Positions 17,709 through 26,841 of a stretch of DNA of 38,471 nucleotides are shown here, one piece after another (position 1 is the first letter of the stretch; the number at the start of each line of letters is the position of its first letter). Both the position numbers and the translations under genes were made by a program. The stretch covers positions 1 to 38,471 of the forward strand of contig CAMWSN010000003.1 in NCBI GenBank assembly GCA_947176925.1, read 5' to 3'. The stretch is from an uncultured Porphyromonadaceae bacterium. Its GTDB lineage: Bacteria; Bacteroidota; Bacteroidia; Bacteroidales; Muribaculaceae. The notes under the pieces are model-generated. The model did not search any database. It worked only from the letters and a program-made list of their open reading frames with translations, and was not told the origin of the DNA.

Positions 17709-20608
17709 TATTTTTTCTTCTTGGGTTGGATATCAAGGCGATAGGCGAGGGTTAGCAGGGCGTAAGCCGGCTGTGAGTTGTAACGGACCTCGGAGCGGCC
17801 TTGGGCGTTGAGGGTGCGTTGCACAGTAGGCAGCTGCTGGAGCAGGTCAAATCCGATGGCCTTGACCGTAAACTGCTTGGCGCGTCCGAAGGTTTTGCTG
17901 ATTTCAAGGTTCCAGACCCAGTCCGTGCGGTTCATCGTCGGGTCGCCATAGCCGCGGCGGCAATAGGCCATTAGGTCTGTGTCAACGTACACTTCGCCGG
18001 GAATCTTGGCGTGGGCACCTATGCCATAATTAATGTCAAGATAGTCAAAGGGAAGGAAAAGTCCGTTGAGGCTCTTCATCTTGGTCCAGTCGACTGTGAC
18101 TTTGGCGCGGAAGTTTAAGTCTGAAGAAATTCCGTAACGAAGAATAAGATTGTCATTGACATTCCAGCTGTTGACGGCAACGGGTTCGGGAATATCACCG
18201 TCTGACGAATAGTCAGTACTATGGCGGAAAGTGGGGCGCAATCTGTTTTCAAACACGAAGTTACCATCGCGAGTGAGAAACGTGAAAGCATTGAAGTCAA
18301 TAAATGCGTCCCAACGTCCGGAAATGTTGGCAGGTTGCCAGGTAGTGACACCAGTCTGGCGATCATAGGTGCGCGCCATTGCCAACGCGTCGTCAACCCT
18401 TGACCAGCCGCCCGAGAAGGAAAGTGACGGTTTCAGGCCTGTGGCTTTCTTGTAGTCGACGTGAGCGCTTAGTTCGTATTTCTTCTCGCGCTTGAGATTC
18501 GGATTGCCAAGGTTTACGACCAAGGGATTGGAGGTGTCAATCACGTCGAGCATTTTCAACATTTCCGGTAAACCCTGATTGAATCTGCCGGAAATTCCGC
18601 ATGCGAATCCGGGCTCCCATGAGTCGCCGTAGTCAAGTTTAAGATTCAGGGAATTTTTCCAATCATTTCGAGCGACTTCACGCAGGGTGGACATGCGGAA
18701 ATCCGTCAGTCGGCGAACGGAATAATATGATTCGTCATAGATGGTAATTGATATTTTGTGGGGGAAAACAAAGCCGAGATTAGCCTCGAAGCCGTTGTTC
18801 CATTCGCGGCGGGTGGTGCGATAGCTGTTTGCTTCGTCAAGGAACCAGCTTCCGGCCTCGGATACTGAGGGCGCGGCGTTTGTCCCGGCCTGATTATCCA
18901 TTTCTTCCAAGGTGCGACGCCCGTAGTTGTATTTTTGCTGATATTTATAGGCTATGTTTGCCCGCATTATCTGTTTTTCACCTAACTGTATGCGGTATTT
19001 TCCCCAACTTGGACGGATATCAAAAGAATAATCCCGCGAGGGCGCCAAGTCGTGCCGGAGCAAGGAAATATCGCGATTCTGCTCATTGGGGTAAGTAATT
19101 TGATCTGAGCCGTTTGACTTGACGCGTGAGTTATGGTAAGCGACGTTGGCTTCCAAACTGATAAAAGTTTTATATAAGGAAGAAAGCAGTCGGCCCGTTA
19201 CTCCGAAAGTTTGGTCGCGGCCATTAAGCCGCTCACTCCGATAATAGAGCATATCGCGTACAAAGTCAGCCGAGCCGGGAACCGTGAAATTCTCCGGGAG
19301 CATTGAGTTGCTATCGGCGGAAGAAGAAGTGCGTTGGCCGGTACCTTTGTTGAAATCAACCTCCGTGCGAAACCAAATACGCGCCGCGGTCTTGATTCGG
19401 CGGGAGATTTCACCGGTCCATTTCAGATTCCAGGTGTTTCTGTCGTTGGCGAATTGCGAGCGGCTGAACGTGTTTCCTCCCTCCATAAATTGCTCATTCA
19501 TGGACTGTTGGCCGGTAAGGGTCGTTTGGCGCACGATGTCAAAAGTGGTGTTTACGCCATTACCTCCCTGATCGGCCCAGTCAGTGTTGAACTCCAGTCC
19601 GGCGCGTTTGGTGGTGGTTTGTCCGGCGGTTACGCTTGGCTTGCGCCATTGGCCTCTTGAGCCGGCTTTTTCCGGGTCGTTGAGATTATTGGCCATGGCG
19701 TATGCGGCAAAATAATTCAATTTGGTGTAGCGCATGGCAAACACTCGGCCCATCCATCGGGTGTCCCAGGCATTTTTAAGCGCTGTCCCGCCGCCGATTT
19801 CGCCGTTGGCAAGCCATCCTCCCATGTATTCTTTCTTTAGATTCACGTCCATTACCAAGGGGTCATTCGAGCGGTCCCGGTCAATTTTTCGTCCGCGAAA
19901 TTCCTCCGGTTCGCGGCGATAGACCTGGAGATTTTTGACCGTATATGCCGGCAGGTTTTTCAGGGCTATCTGCGGGTCGCCCTTGAAGAAATTACGCCCG
20001 TTGACAAGCAGTTCCTGAATGAATTGGCCGTTGACCGTGATGCGGCCATCGTCATCAATCTGAGCCCCGGGAAGCTCCGCAATCAGATTGTCGAGCATCG
20101 AGCCCTCGGGAAGTTTGAACGCCGTGGCATCATACTCTATTGTGTCGCCCTTCATCACCATCTTGACCTTGGAAGCCGTGACCGTAATTTCCTTCAGCCG
20201 GTTTTCTTTGCGGGGGTATTGCATGTAGACTTTGCCGAAGTCGACAAAATATTGCTTTCCGTAGTTATTATAATACACTTCTTTTTTCTGAACTTCAAAA
20301 CTTTGAGGTTCATATCCTTTGGCTGAAACGCATATCTGATACTTACCGCGCATAGGCACCTGCCCATGGAATGAAATATCTGCATATCCGGAACGATAAC
20401 CTGATCCTTCAAGCATGCGGAGGGAATCCACCAAGACCCTTCCGGTGGAATCCTTGACCTGCACCTTTGCATTCTTCAGCGGAAATTCGGTATATGCATC
20501 ATAGACGCGGCCGCTAAGGTTCACCATTGAGTCCGGTTGCTCCTTTGCCTGAATTTTATTTGCGCACAAGAAAACAATAAGTGATAAGAATAATGCGATT
20601 CGTCTCAT
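17708..20608 (-). CDS. Large outer-membrane beta-barrel protein, TonB-receptor-like (first copy)
   Basis: The 966-aa protein has a signal peptide (MRRIALFLSLIVFLCANKIQA), then a carboxypeptidase-regulatory-like domain (VNLSGRVYDAYTEFPLKNAKV, about 29-130) and a plug-like segment (EITVTASKVKMVMKGDTIEY, LPEGSMLDNLIAELPGA, LLVNGRNFFKGDPQIALKNL; about 139-230). A long barrel ends YALLTLAYRLDIQPKKKK, a lysine-rich tail after the last strand. It is first in the operon and sits 28 bases after a well-formed -7 box. Together with its paralogue it probably binds or imports a ligand across the outer membrane, but no SusD, enzyme or transporter gene nearby hints at the ligand. Confidence 0.87.
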   Translation of the reverse strand: MRRIALFLSLIVFLCANKIQAKEQPDSMVNLSGRVYDAYTEFPLKNAKVQVKDSTGRVLVDSLRMLEGSGYRSGYADISFHGQVPMRGKYQICVSAKGYEPQSFEVQKKEVYYNNYGKQYFVDFGKVYMQYPRKENRLKEITVTASKVKMVMKGDTIEYDATAFKLPEGSMLDNLIAELPGAQIDDDGRITVNGQFIQELLVNGRNFFKGDPQIALKNLPAYTVKNLQVYRREPEEFRGRKIDRDRSNDPLVMDVNLKKEYMGGWLANGEIGGGTALKNAWDTRWMGRVFAMRYTKLNYFAAYAMANNLNDPEKAGSRGQWRKPSVTAGQTTTKRAGLEFNTDWADQGGNGVNTTFDIVRQTTLTGQQSMNEQFMEGGNTFSRSQFANDRNTWNLKWTGEISRRIKTAARIWFRTEVDFNKGTGQRTSSSADSNSMLPENFTVPGSADFVRDMLYYRSERLNGRDQTFGVTGRLLSSLYKTFISLEANVAYHNSRVKSNGSDQITYPNEQNRDISLLRHDLAPSRDYSFDIRPSWGKYRIQLGEKQIMRANIAYKYQQKYNYGRRTLEEMDNQAGTNAAPSVSEAGSWFLDEANSYRTTRREWNNGFEANLGFVFPHKISITIYDESYYSVRRLTDFRMSTLREVARNDWKNSLNLKLDYGDSWEPGFACGISGRFNQGLPEMLKMLDVIDTSNPLVVNLGNPNLKREKKYELSAHVDYKKATGLKPSLSFSGGWSRVDDALAMARTYDRQTGVTTWQPANISGRWDAFIDFNAFTFLTRDGNFVFENRLRPTFRHSTDYSSDGDIPEPVAVNSWNVNDNLILRYGISSDLNFRAKVTVDWTKMKSLNGLFLPFDYLDINYGIGAHAKIPGEVYVDTDLMAYCRRGYGDPTMNRTDWVWNLEISKTFGRAKQFTVKAIGFDLLQQLPTVQRTLNAQGRSEVRYNSQPAYALLTLAYRLDIQPKKKK

Positions 20609-20636
20609 AATAACGGATTTTTATTTTATTATGCTG

Positions 20637-20668
20637 CAAAGTTACGAAAAATCCCACTAAATGGCAAG
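20637..20668 (-). promoter_or_regulatory. Promoter of the barrel-regulator operon
   Basis: Read on the minus strand: CTTG (20668-20665), 20 bases, TAACTTTG (20644-20637). The transcription start would be near 20631, giving a leader of about 22 bases before the ATG at 20608. Confidence 0.65.
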
Positions 20669-20675
20669 TTTTCCG

Positions 20676-20740
20676 TTTACCATTGCAAGTGGTTAAGTTC
20701 TTCAATATCAGAGGGTATGTAAATCCATATTTACCATTGC
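20676..20740. repeat. Direct repeat of an 11-mer in the divergent gap before the C10 peptidase gene
   Basis: TTTACCATTGC occurs at 20676-20686 and again at 20730-20740, 54 bases apart, in the 232-base gap between divergent genes. Each copy contains TACCATTG, one base off the -7 consensus, but without a good -33 at the right distance. They could be weak promoters for the plus-strand gene or operator half-sites. Nothing else is recognised in this gap apart from the minus-strand promoter. Confidence 0.35.
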
Positions 20741-20840
20741 CGCATAGGTGACGCAAAAAAACGTAGGGAGGGTAGGGCGTCATGAACAAAAGCGTAGGTA
20801 AGCGTGTTAATAAAAGTAAAAGAAACTTACTATTTATTCT

Positions 20841-23117
20841 ATGAAAAAACACATTACTCTTGGAATTCTTCTCGGGGCTGTCGCGCTTGGTGCGTCAGCA
20901 TCTCCCGTCAGTCCCTCACAGGCTCTTCAGCGTCTCAAAGGTGACACCGGTGCTCATAAAATGATTTCAAAGCGCCATGCAGCTAATAAAATGACTCAGG
21001 TAGCCGAGCTTCCTGAGCTCTACGTCTTCGCTCCCGAAGGGGGTGAAGGCTTTGTGATTCTCCCGGCCGATGACGTCGCTCAGCCCCTGCTTGCCTATTC
21101 CGATTCGGGCGAGTTTGATATCGAGGGAAATCCTGCGCTTCAATGGTGGCTATCGACCTATCAGGAGCAGATTGCCGCCGAGGCAAATTCCCCCGTCAAA
21201 AGCAGTCAGCTTTTCCGTGTTTCCCGACCGGCCATCGCTCCCCTCATCCAGACCCGATGGAATCAATCTGCTCCTTATAATGACATGACCCCTGAAATCA
21301 GCGGAAAACATGCCGTGACCGGATGCGTGGCTACGGCTATGGCTCAGGCTATGAAATACCATAACTATCCCGTTAAGGGCACCGGTACTCACAGTTATAA
21401 CTGGGCCACCGGCGGCGAAACCCTCAGCTTCGATTACGGAGCCACAACCTTTGACTGGCACAACATGCTCAACACTTACGACGACTCAGCCACTCAGGAA
21501 CAGCGTGATGCCGTGGCTACCCTTATGAAGGCCTGCGGAGTCAGTGTCAATATGGACTATACGGCCGATGAATCCGGTGCCGCTTCTATCCTTATTGGTC
21601 CGTCTCTGATTAATTATTTCGGCTATGACCAAGGTATCTGGCAACCCGAACGTCAATATTATGGTCTTGAAGAGTGGGAGGATATGATTTACTCCAACCT
21701 TGCCGAAGGGCTCCCCGTGCTATATTGCGGCCAGGGTACTGCCGGCGGACATCAGTTTATCTGCGACGGCTATTCTTCTGACGGATTCTTCCACTTCAAC
21801 TGGGGTTGGGGCGGACTTAGCGACGGCTATTTCCAGCTTACCGCACTTGATCCGCCGAGCCTTGGTATCGGTGGCGGTGCCGGCGGCTTTAATTCAAATC
21901 AGGCCGTGGTCCTCGGGATGCGTCCCGCTCAGGCTGATTCCAAGCCCGTAGTACTGATGTACTGCTCAAGCAATTTCATCCCCGAAGTTCAGAGTGTCGG
22001 TCTTGGCACCAAGACTTTCTTTGAAGGCGGATTCTACAACTATAGCTGTACAGCCCTCCCCGCAGGTACTGAATTCGGTATCGAAGTGACTCCCGCTGAT
22101 GGTTCCGAACCTCAATATCTCAGTTCCGGCAAACTCACCGAAGAACTTAAACCTATGTATGGTACAGCTCGCCTTTCGGCTACTTTCCCCGCATCAATGA
22201 CCGAAGGAATCTATACGGTAAAGCCTGCGTACAAACCCGTCGACGGCGAATGGCAGACCATGCGAGCTCCACTGAGTGCCAATGGCGAACTGACTGCAAC
22301 GGTCAGCAACTCTATGGTCTCTTTTGCAGCCAATGACGTTCCCGAAATCGAAATCTCCGACTTGAACCTGACTTCTGCTCTATATTGGGGTTCTCCTTTC
22401 ACTTTAACTTTTAACGCCACCAATGCCGGTGAGGCCGAATACTTCGGCACTTTGATGCCTTGTCTCTTTACTGCCGACGGTCAGAATACTCTCGTGGCCG
22501 AAGCAAGTAGCTATCCCGTTGACGTTCAGGTAGGTGAGACCGCCGCCCAAAGCTATTCCGGCACTTTCCGCGCTCCTCGCGCAGTCCCCGAAGCAGGTAC
22601 ATACTACTTGGTGATGATGAACGCCGAGACCGGCCAGGCCGTCAGCTCTCCCGTTGAAGTAACTCTCAATGCGGCCCCGGCTCAGACTTCCATTGCCGTC
22701 AGCAACTTCAAAATAGATTCTCAGACGCGTGACGAAGCCGTATTCTCCATGACAGTCGAATGTACCGAAGGTTACTTTGCCGACAAGTTGACAGTGGCCA
22801 TCTTCCCGACCTCCGGCGGACGCTCCATAACTTCCGGTGCAACGCCTACGGCCTATATTGCCGCCGGAGAATCTGCAGCCGAACAGACCACTATTTCTCT
22901 TGCCGACCTTGAATATGGAGAATATATGGCGGCCGTTTTCAATGGTCAGAACCAGATGACCGCTCCGGTATTCTTTACCGTTACCGATTCTTCAACCGGA
23001 ATTAACGCCGCGGAAGCGACAGCCTCGGCCTCAATCTATGACATTCAGGGTCGTCGGGTTACTTCGCCTAAGACTCATGGAGTCTACATCCAAAACGGCC
23101 GGAAGGTTCTTCTCTAA
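20841..23117 (+). CDS. C10 (streptopain-like) cysteine peptidase with C-terminal sorting-type domain
   Basis: The 758-aa protein has a signal peptide (MKKHITLGILLGAVALGASA), a propeptide (about 21-130), and a C10 peptidase domain (about 135-365) with the catalytic Cys in AVTGCVATAMAQAMKYH (Cys162), His in GTAGGHQFICDGY (His304), and FHFNWGWGGLSDGYF with the conserved Asn/Trp. Beta-sandwich repeats follow (about 375-715). The end, IYDIQGRRV...GVYIQNGRKVLL, is the pattern of type IX (Por) C-terminal sorting signals. It is probably secreted and surface-attached through the system to which PorU (4853-8293) belongs. No clear promoter was found. Its stop overlaps the convergent L,D-transpeptidase gene by four bases. 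Confidence 0.92.
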   Translation: MKKHITLGILLGAVALGASASPVSPSQALQRLKGDTGAHKMISKRHAANKMTQVAELPELYVFAPEGGEGFVILPADDVAQPLLAYSDSGEFDIEGNPALQWWLSTYQEQIAAEANSPVKSSQLFRVSRPAIAPLIQTRWNQSAPYNDMTPEISGKHAVTGCVATAMAQAMKYHNYPVKGTGTHSYNWATGGETLSFDYGATTFDWHNMLNTYDDSATQEQRDAVATLMKACGVSVNMDYTADESGAASILIGPSLINYFGYDQGIWQPERQYYGLEEWEDMIYSNLAEGLPVLYCGQGTAGGHQFICDGYSSDGFFHFNWGWGGLSDGYFQLTALDPPSLGIGGGAGGFNSNQAVVLGMRPAQADSKPVVLMYCSSNFIPEVQSVGLGTKTFFEGGFYNYSCTALPAGTEFGIEVTPADGSEPQYLSSGKLTEELKPMYGTARLSATFPASMTEGIYTVKPAYKPVDGEWQTMRAPLSANGELTATVSNSMVSFAANDVPEIEISDLNLTSALYWGSPFTLTFNATNAGEAEYFGTLMPCLFTADGQNTLVAEASSYPVDVQVGETAAQSYSGTFRAPRAVPEAGTYYLVMMNAETGQAVSSPVEVTLNAAPAQTSIAVSNFKIDSQTRDEAVFSMTVECTEGYFADKLTVAIFPTSGGRSITSGATPTAYIAAGESAAEQTTISLADLEYGEYMAAVFNGQNQMTAPVFFTVTDSSTGINAAEATASASIYDIQGRRVTSPKTHGVYIQNGRKVLL

Positions 23118-23590
23118 TCCTTGAGAATCGTGACTTTCATCCCGAGGCGGATGTACGGTTTGAGCTTACGCAAATCCTCATTCCTAAGCCTTACGCAACC
23201 TTCGCTGTCGCGAGTGCCGACGGAAGCAGGGAAGCAAGTCCCATGTATCCCGATTGAAGTCCACTCAGGCATTTTCAGACGGAAAAACCATGGCCCGTAA
23301 GCGCCTTTGCGCGTTCCCTTGCCATCATGAAAATCATGGGTCCACCAACTTGAATCCTGAATCTGACATATCGTGAAAGTACCCTCGGGGGTCCTCATAT
23401 CGCCGGTACGCTGTTTATTTCCGAAATTTTTACCGACACAAACGGGTGCTCTGAAAAGAGTATCCGTTTGGTTTATTACATATAATTCAAGCTTATGCTT
23501 ATCGATGACAATATAGGAATAATTATCCTTTGCCGATACATTGACTGCAAAGAACAAAAAACAGGAAACTATTGCGATAAAATTTTTCAT
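23114..23590 (-). CDS. Small L,D-transpeptidase (YkuD domain)
   Basis: From the ATG at 23590 the protein has 158 residues with signal peptide MKNFIAIVSCFLFFAVNVSA. An in-frame ATG at 23605 lies only seven bases from the predicted transcript start and would spoil the signal. The YkuD domain fills the rest: YSYIVIDKHKLELYVI, GDMRTPEGTF, and the catalytic motif IGIHGTCFPASVGTRDSEGCVRLRNED is seen in pieces, with His at GIHGT and Cys at EGCVRL. It acts in the periplasm on peptidoglycan stem peptides, forming 3-3 crosslinks or attaching or trimming peptides. It has no peptidoglycan-binding domain. Confidence 0.93.
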   Translation of the reverse strand: MKNFIAIVSCFLFFAVNVSAKDNYSYIVIDKHKLELYVINQTDTLFRAPVCVGKNFGNKQRTGDMRTPEGTFTICQIQDSSWWTHDFHDGKGTRKGAYGPWFFRLKMPEWTSIGIHGTCFPASVGTRDSEGCVRLRNEDLRKLKPYIRLGMKVTILKD

Positions 23591-23618
23591 AGGATTATAA
23601 GGCATCAGAAATTATCAA

Positions 23619-23651
23619 CAAAGGTACGAATAAATTATTCAGAACTCCAAA
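23619..23651 (-). promoter_or_regulatory. Promoter of the L,D-transpeptidase gene
   Basis: On the minus strand: TTTG (23651-23648), 21 bases, TACCTTTG (23626-23619), an excellent Bacteroidetes promoter match. The predicted start near 23613 gives a 22-base leader to the ATG at 23590. Confidence 0.7.
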
Positions 23652-23704
23652 TTATCCGCCCGACCGTAAATTTGAATGTAACCACTTTGTAACTTTATGG
23701 ATGG

Positions 23705-23734
23705 TTTGAAACTCAATAATTATGTTTATCTTTG
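23705..23734 (+). promoter_or_regulatory. Promoter of the SrfB/SrfC-like operon
   Basis: TTTG (23705-23708), 18 bases, TATCTTTG (23727-23734). The spacer is one base shorter than the usual 19-21. The transcript would start near 23741, 34 bases before the ATG at 23775. No other promoter of this kind was noticed at the tight junctions downstream, so it probably serves the whole operon. Confidence 0.6.
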
Positions 23735-23774
23735 CACATTAAAACACAAAACACAAGCATTACCAAAATCTTAA

Positions 23775-26700
23775 ATGGAATATACACTAATAGCAAATTC
23801 CGGAATTCAGTTATTTACCTTTAGACTGAAGATTAATACTCAGGATCGTTTCAAGCAATGGTTTCATGAGTGGTATGATTCGGAGAGTGGTGAATGGAAA
23901 CTGGAACTCGTTCATCAGATAAGCACTGACTTCGGCACTTTCTTTTTCAAGAAGGCTGACCTGCTGAAAAAGGGTTATCTTTCAAATCCCAATATTGAGA
24001 TTGACATCAATGATTTGAAGATGGATGAGATTTTCCCTCTTAAAGTTGATGATCAGCTTTGTCCCGGAGTAAAAGGCGAGATTTATAGTCTTACTATGTC
24101 TGACAGGGATAATAAACTCAGCGCTTACGAAAATGAGTGGCTTCCGGCGCCTTATTTCTTCAAGCGTACCGAGCGCCGGTTTAAGTTTGGACCGTTGAAC
24201 TGGTCACGCTTCAAGCTTATTCCAGTCAAGGAAGAAAAGGGCGAAAAGATTTATGATGTGCTTTTGGCTTTTGATACTCAGACCACTTATGAGGATGAGG
24301 TCAACAATGAAAATCCCGTCTTTCCTGATAAGTTTCGCAAGGATATAGACCTGGCCCTCTGCAGCAATGAGGTCTATCTTTTGGACTATTGCTCGGGCGG
24401 AATGGAGTGGAGCTATGTCGAGGAGCGCCTGATGCATTTAGCTCATCCCGGAATTACACGCATTTCTCAGCTTCGCGGAGCTAACATCAAGCGAATGAGT
24501 TATGCCGCATCTTATATTTTTCTGATATCATTCCTGGCCCAGAACAGTCTGTTCCCGTCGGTCAAGCTTTATAAGGATATTGATGTCGAGGTGCGTGATG
24601 TCGATATGGTTGTCGATATAGGTAATTCGCGGACCACGGCTCTTCTCATTGAGGATAATTCCAATTTCAATCAGGTAAGACCGCTTTCATTGATTGATTT
24701 TACGGATATGCTCACTGAAGCCAAAGAAGGAATGGCGATACATACTTATGATGAACCTTTTGACATGCGTTTAGCCTTCCGTAAGGTCAACTTCGGTGAT
24801 TTCGGTCCGCTGGACAGCCGTCAGTTTGTCTATCCGAGCCTTGTACGTCTTGGTCAGGAGGCCAACACCTTGATTCACCGTGCCACAAATATGGATGATC
24901 GGGTGGATTCCTTGTCAACATATTCGAGCCCCAAGCGCTATCTTTGGGACTGGAGACCCAACAAGGAGGAATGGCAATTCCTGGTTCTCCCCGGTGAGAA
25001 AGATGACCATATAATTAATCTCCGGGGAATCACTTCGCAACTTAAAAGCGACGGGCAGTTAGATGCCGATAATAATGGCGGAGTTTCGTTTCATTATTCC
25101 CGCCGGTCATTGATGACACTTTCTTTCCTTGAAATGTTGGTTCAGGCTCATACGCAAATCAATAGTTTCAAGCATCGGTCCGTGCGTGAAGGCTTTGGCT
25201 CGCCTGACATTCCCCGCAAAGTCAAGCGAATTATAGTCACGTGTCCTACGGCCATGTCGAAACTCGAACGTGAAGCTTTGATAAAATGCGCCCGTGACTC
25301 CGTCAGGATTCTTGAGCGCTTCAATGGACGGGGTGATTCAGGTCACAACCACGTTGAGGTGATTCCGTCCGTGAGGACCAGAAAAGACGCTGACCCGGAA
25401 TGGTATTATGACGAGGCAACATGCTCCCAGTTAGTCTATATGTATGGCGAAGTAGGACACAAGTACAAAGGATGTTGCAGCGAATTCTTCAACCTTTACG
25501 GAAAGATTGAAGAGGGCGATACGCAACATTCTCTGACCGTAGGCTCGCTTGATATCGGCGCCGGTACCTCGGATTTGATGATAAGCAAGTACACTTACGA
25601 AAAAGGCGATATTACAACAATTACTCCTGATCCGCTTTTCTACGATAGTTTCTACTTTGCCGGCGACGATATGCTCAACGGTATGGTCAAAAACATTATG
25701 CTCCTGAATGAGGAGAGCGCGTTCCGCCTGGCCCTTCCCGCTCTTTCGTCGGCACAATATCGTCAACTTATCAAGGATTTCTTCGGCCCTGACCATAACG
25801 GGCAGACCGTTGCTGACCGAATTCTACGCAAGGACTTCAATATTCAGTATTCTGTTCCGCTTATGTGTCACTTCCTGGAGTTGCTGAAGAATAACCATAA
25901 GGATTGCACCGTCAGCTATGAGGATGTGTTCGCTGAATGTCCGCCGAATCCGGCGATTATTTCCGGATTCCTTGAAAAGACCGGAATTGACATTACCCGC
26001 CTGGAGTGGAAATTCAATAAAGAAGCCGTTTCGGCTGTCGTGGAAAAGGAATTTGAGCCTTTGTTGAAAAAGGTGGCTACGATGATGTATTCCTATGCAT
26101 GTGACATCGTCTTGCTTTCCGGGCGCCCTGCATCGCTGCCGGTTATCCGTGAGATATTCCTCAGATATTATGCTGTATTCTCGCCTGACAGACTTATTGT
26201 TTTAAACAATTACAATGTCGGTGACTGGTATCCCTTTGACAATAATACCGGATATATTACAAATCCTAAGACTATTGTCGCCATGGGCGGCGTAATCGGA
26301 CACTATGCTTCAGAACTCTCTAATCTTAATAAGTTTGTCATTAACCTTGACAAGCTGAAAGAGGGGCTGAAATCCACCGTGAATTATATCGAAGCTACTC
26401 GTGAAGGCCAGCCTATCGAATACTTCATCACTCCGGAGCAGTCCAACGGTGACCTGACCGTAAGTCGTATACCTGCTTATCTGAATGTTCGCCAGATTGG
26501 AATGGACACTTATCCGTGTCGCACGCTCTACTCGATTGATTTCAACGTGTATAAGATTGCTGATAAAATCCGGAGAGATGCATTGATGAATGATGAAATG
26601 ACCCTTACGGATGCAAAAGTCCAAGCGCTGGTTCACGAGCAGGTCGACAAATTGAAGAAGCGTATGCCCTTTAAGCTGACCATCGAACGTGATGCGGATG

Positions 26701-26837
26701 ATAGCGAATCGTTAATCATCTCTTCAATCCGTGACAGAGATGACAACGATGTTCACGACGGAAACGTCGAAATAAACATCCAGAGTCTTGGCGTTAATGA
26801 AAAATATTGGCTCGATTCGGGCGAATTCAATTTCTAA
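23775..26837 (+). CDS. SrfB-like protein with actin/Hsp70-fold ATPase core
   Basis: The 1020-aa protein starts MEYTLIANSGIQLFTFRLKI, resembling the start of SrfB proteins (SsrB-regulated factor B of enterobacteria). A 275-residue N-terminal region precedes an actin/Hsp70-type fold: phosphate-1 motif MVVDIGNSRTTALLIED (about 278-294), phosphate-2 motif GSLDIGAGTSDLMISKY (590-606), adenosine-type motif DIVLLSGRPASLPVI (777-791) and TIVAMGGVIGHYA (833-845). A distinct C-terminal region (about 850-1020) follows. No signal or membrane helix is seen, so it is cytoplasmic. It is first in the operon and ends four bases before the likely start of the SrfC-like gene. It is expected to bind ATP and switch shape. 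The process it serves is unknown; the family label 'virulence factor' is historical. Confidence 0.8.
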   Translation: MEYTLIANSGIQLFTFRLKINTQDRFKQWFHEWYDSESGEWKLELVHQISTDFGTFFFKKADLLKKGYLSNPNIEIDINDLKMDEIFPLKVDDQLCPGVKGEIYSLTMSDRDNKLSAYENEWLPAPYFFKRTERRFKFGPLNWSRFKLIPVKEEKGEKIYDVLLAFDTQTTYEDEVNNENPVFPDKFRKDIDLALCSNEVYLLDYCSGGMEWSYVEERLMHLAHPGITRISQLRGANIKRMSYAASYIFLISFLAQNSLFPSVKLYKDIDVEVRDVDMVVDIGNSRTTALLIEDNSNFNQVRPLSLIDFTDMLTEAKEGMAIHTYDEPFDMRLAFRKVNFGDFGPLDSRQFVYPSLVRLGQEANTLIHRATNMDDRVDSLSTYSSPKRYLWDWRPNKEEWQFLVLPGEKDDHIINLRGITSQLKSDGQLDADNNGGVSFHYSRRSLMTLSFLEMLVQAHTQINSFKHRSVREGFGSPDIPRKVKRIIVTCPTAMSKLEREALIKCARDSVRILERFNGRGDSGHNHVEVIPSVRTRKDADPEWYYDEATCSQLVYMYGEVGHKYKGCCSEFFNLYGKIEEGDTQHSLTVGSLDIGAGTSDLMISKYTYEKGDITTITPDPLFYDSFYFAGDDMLNGMVKNIMLLNEESAFRLALPALSSAQYRQLIKDFFGPDHNGQTVADRILRKDFNIQYSVPLMCHFLELLKNNHKDCTVSYEDVFAECPPNPAIISGFLEKTGIDITRLEWKFNKEAVSAVVEKEFEPLLKKVATMMYSYACDIVLLSGRPASLPVIREIFLRYYAVFSPDRLIVLNNYNVGDWYPFDNNTGYITNPKTIVAMGGVIGHYASELSNLNKFVINLDKLKEGLKSTVNYIEATREGQPIEYFITPEQSNGDLTVSRIPAYLNVRQIGMDTYPCRTLYSIDFNVYKIADKIRRDALMNDEMTLTDAKVQALVHEQVDKLKKRMPFKLTIERDADDSESLIISSIRDRDDNDVHDGNVEINIQSLGVNEKYWLDSGEFNF

Positions 26838-26841
26838 AGCA

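Noticed and set aside
11421..20608. Polysaccharide utilisation (SusC/SusD) locus
   Set aside because: There is no SusD lipoprotein, glycoside hydrolase or ECF/anti-sigma pair. The barrels are of another Bacteroidetes family and the regulators are TPR lipoproteins.
26788..26841. Upstream starts (TTG 26788, ATG 26797) of the SrfC-like gene
   Set aside because: They overlap the SrfB-like coding end by 41-50 bases, whereas the ATG at 26842 fits the tight four-base junction usual in this operon. The ATG at 26797 cannot be fully excluded.
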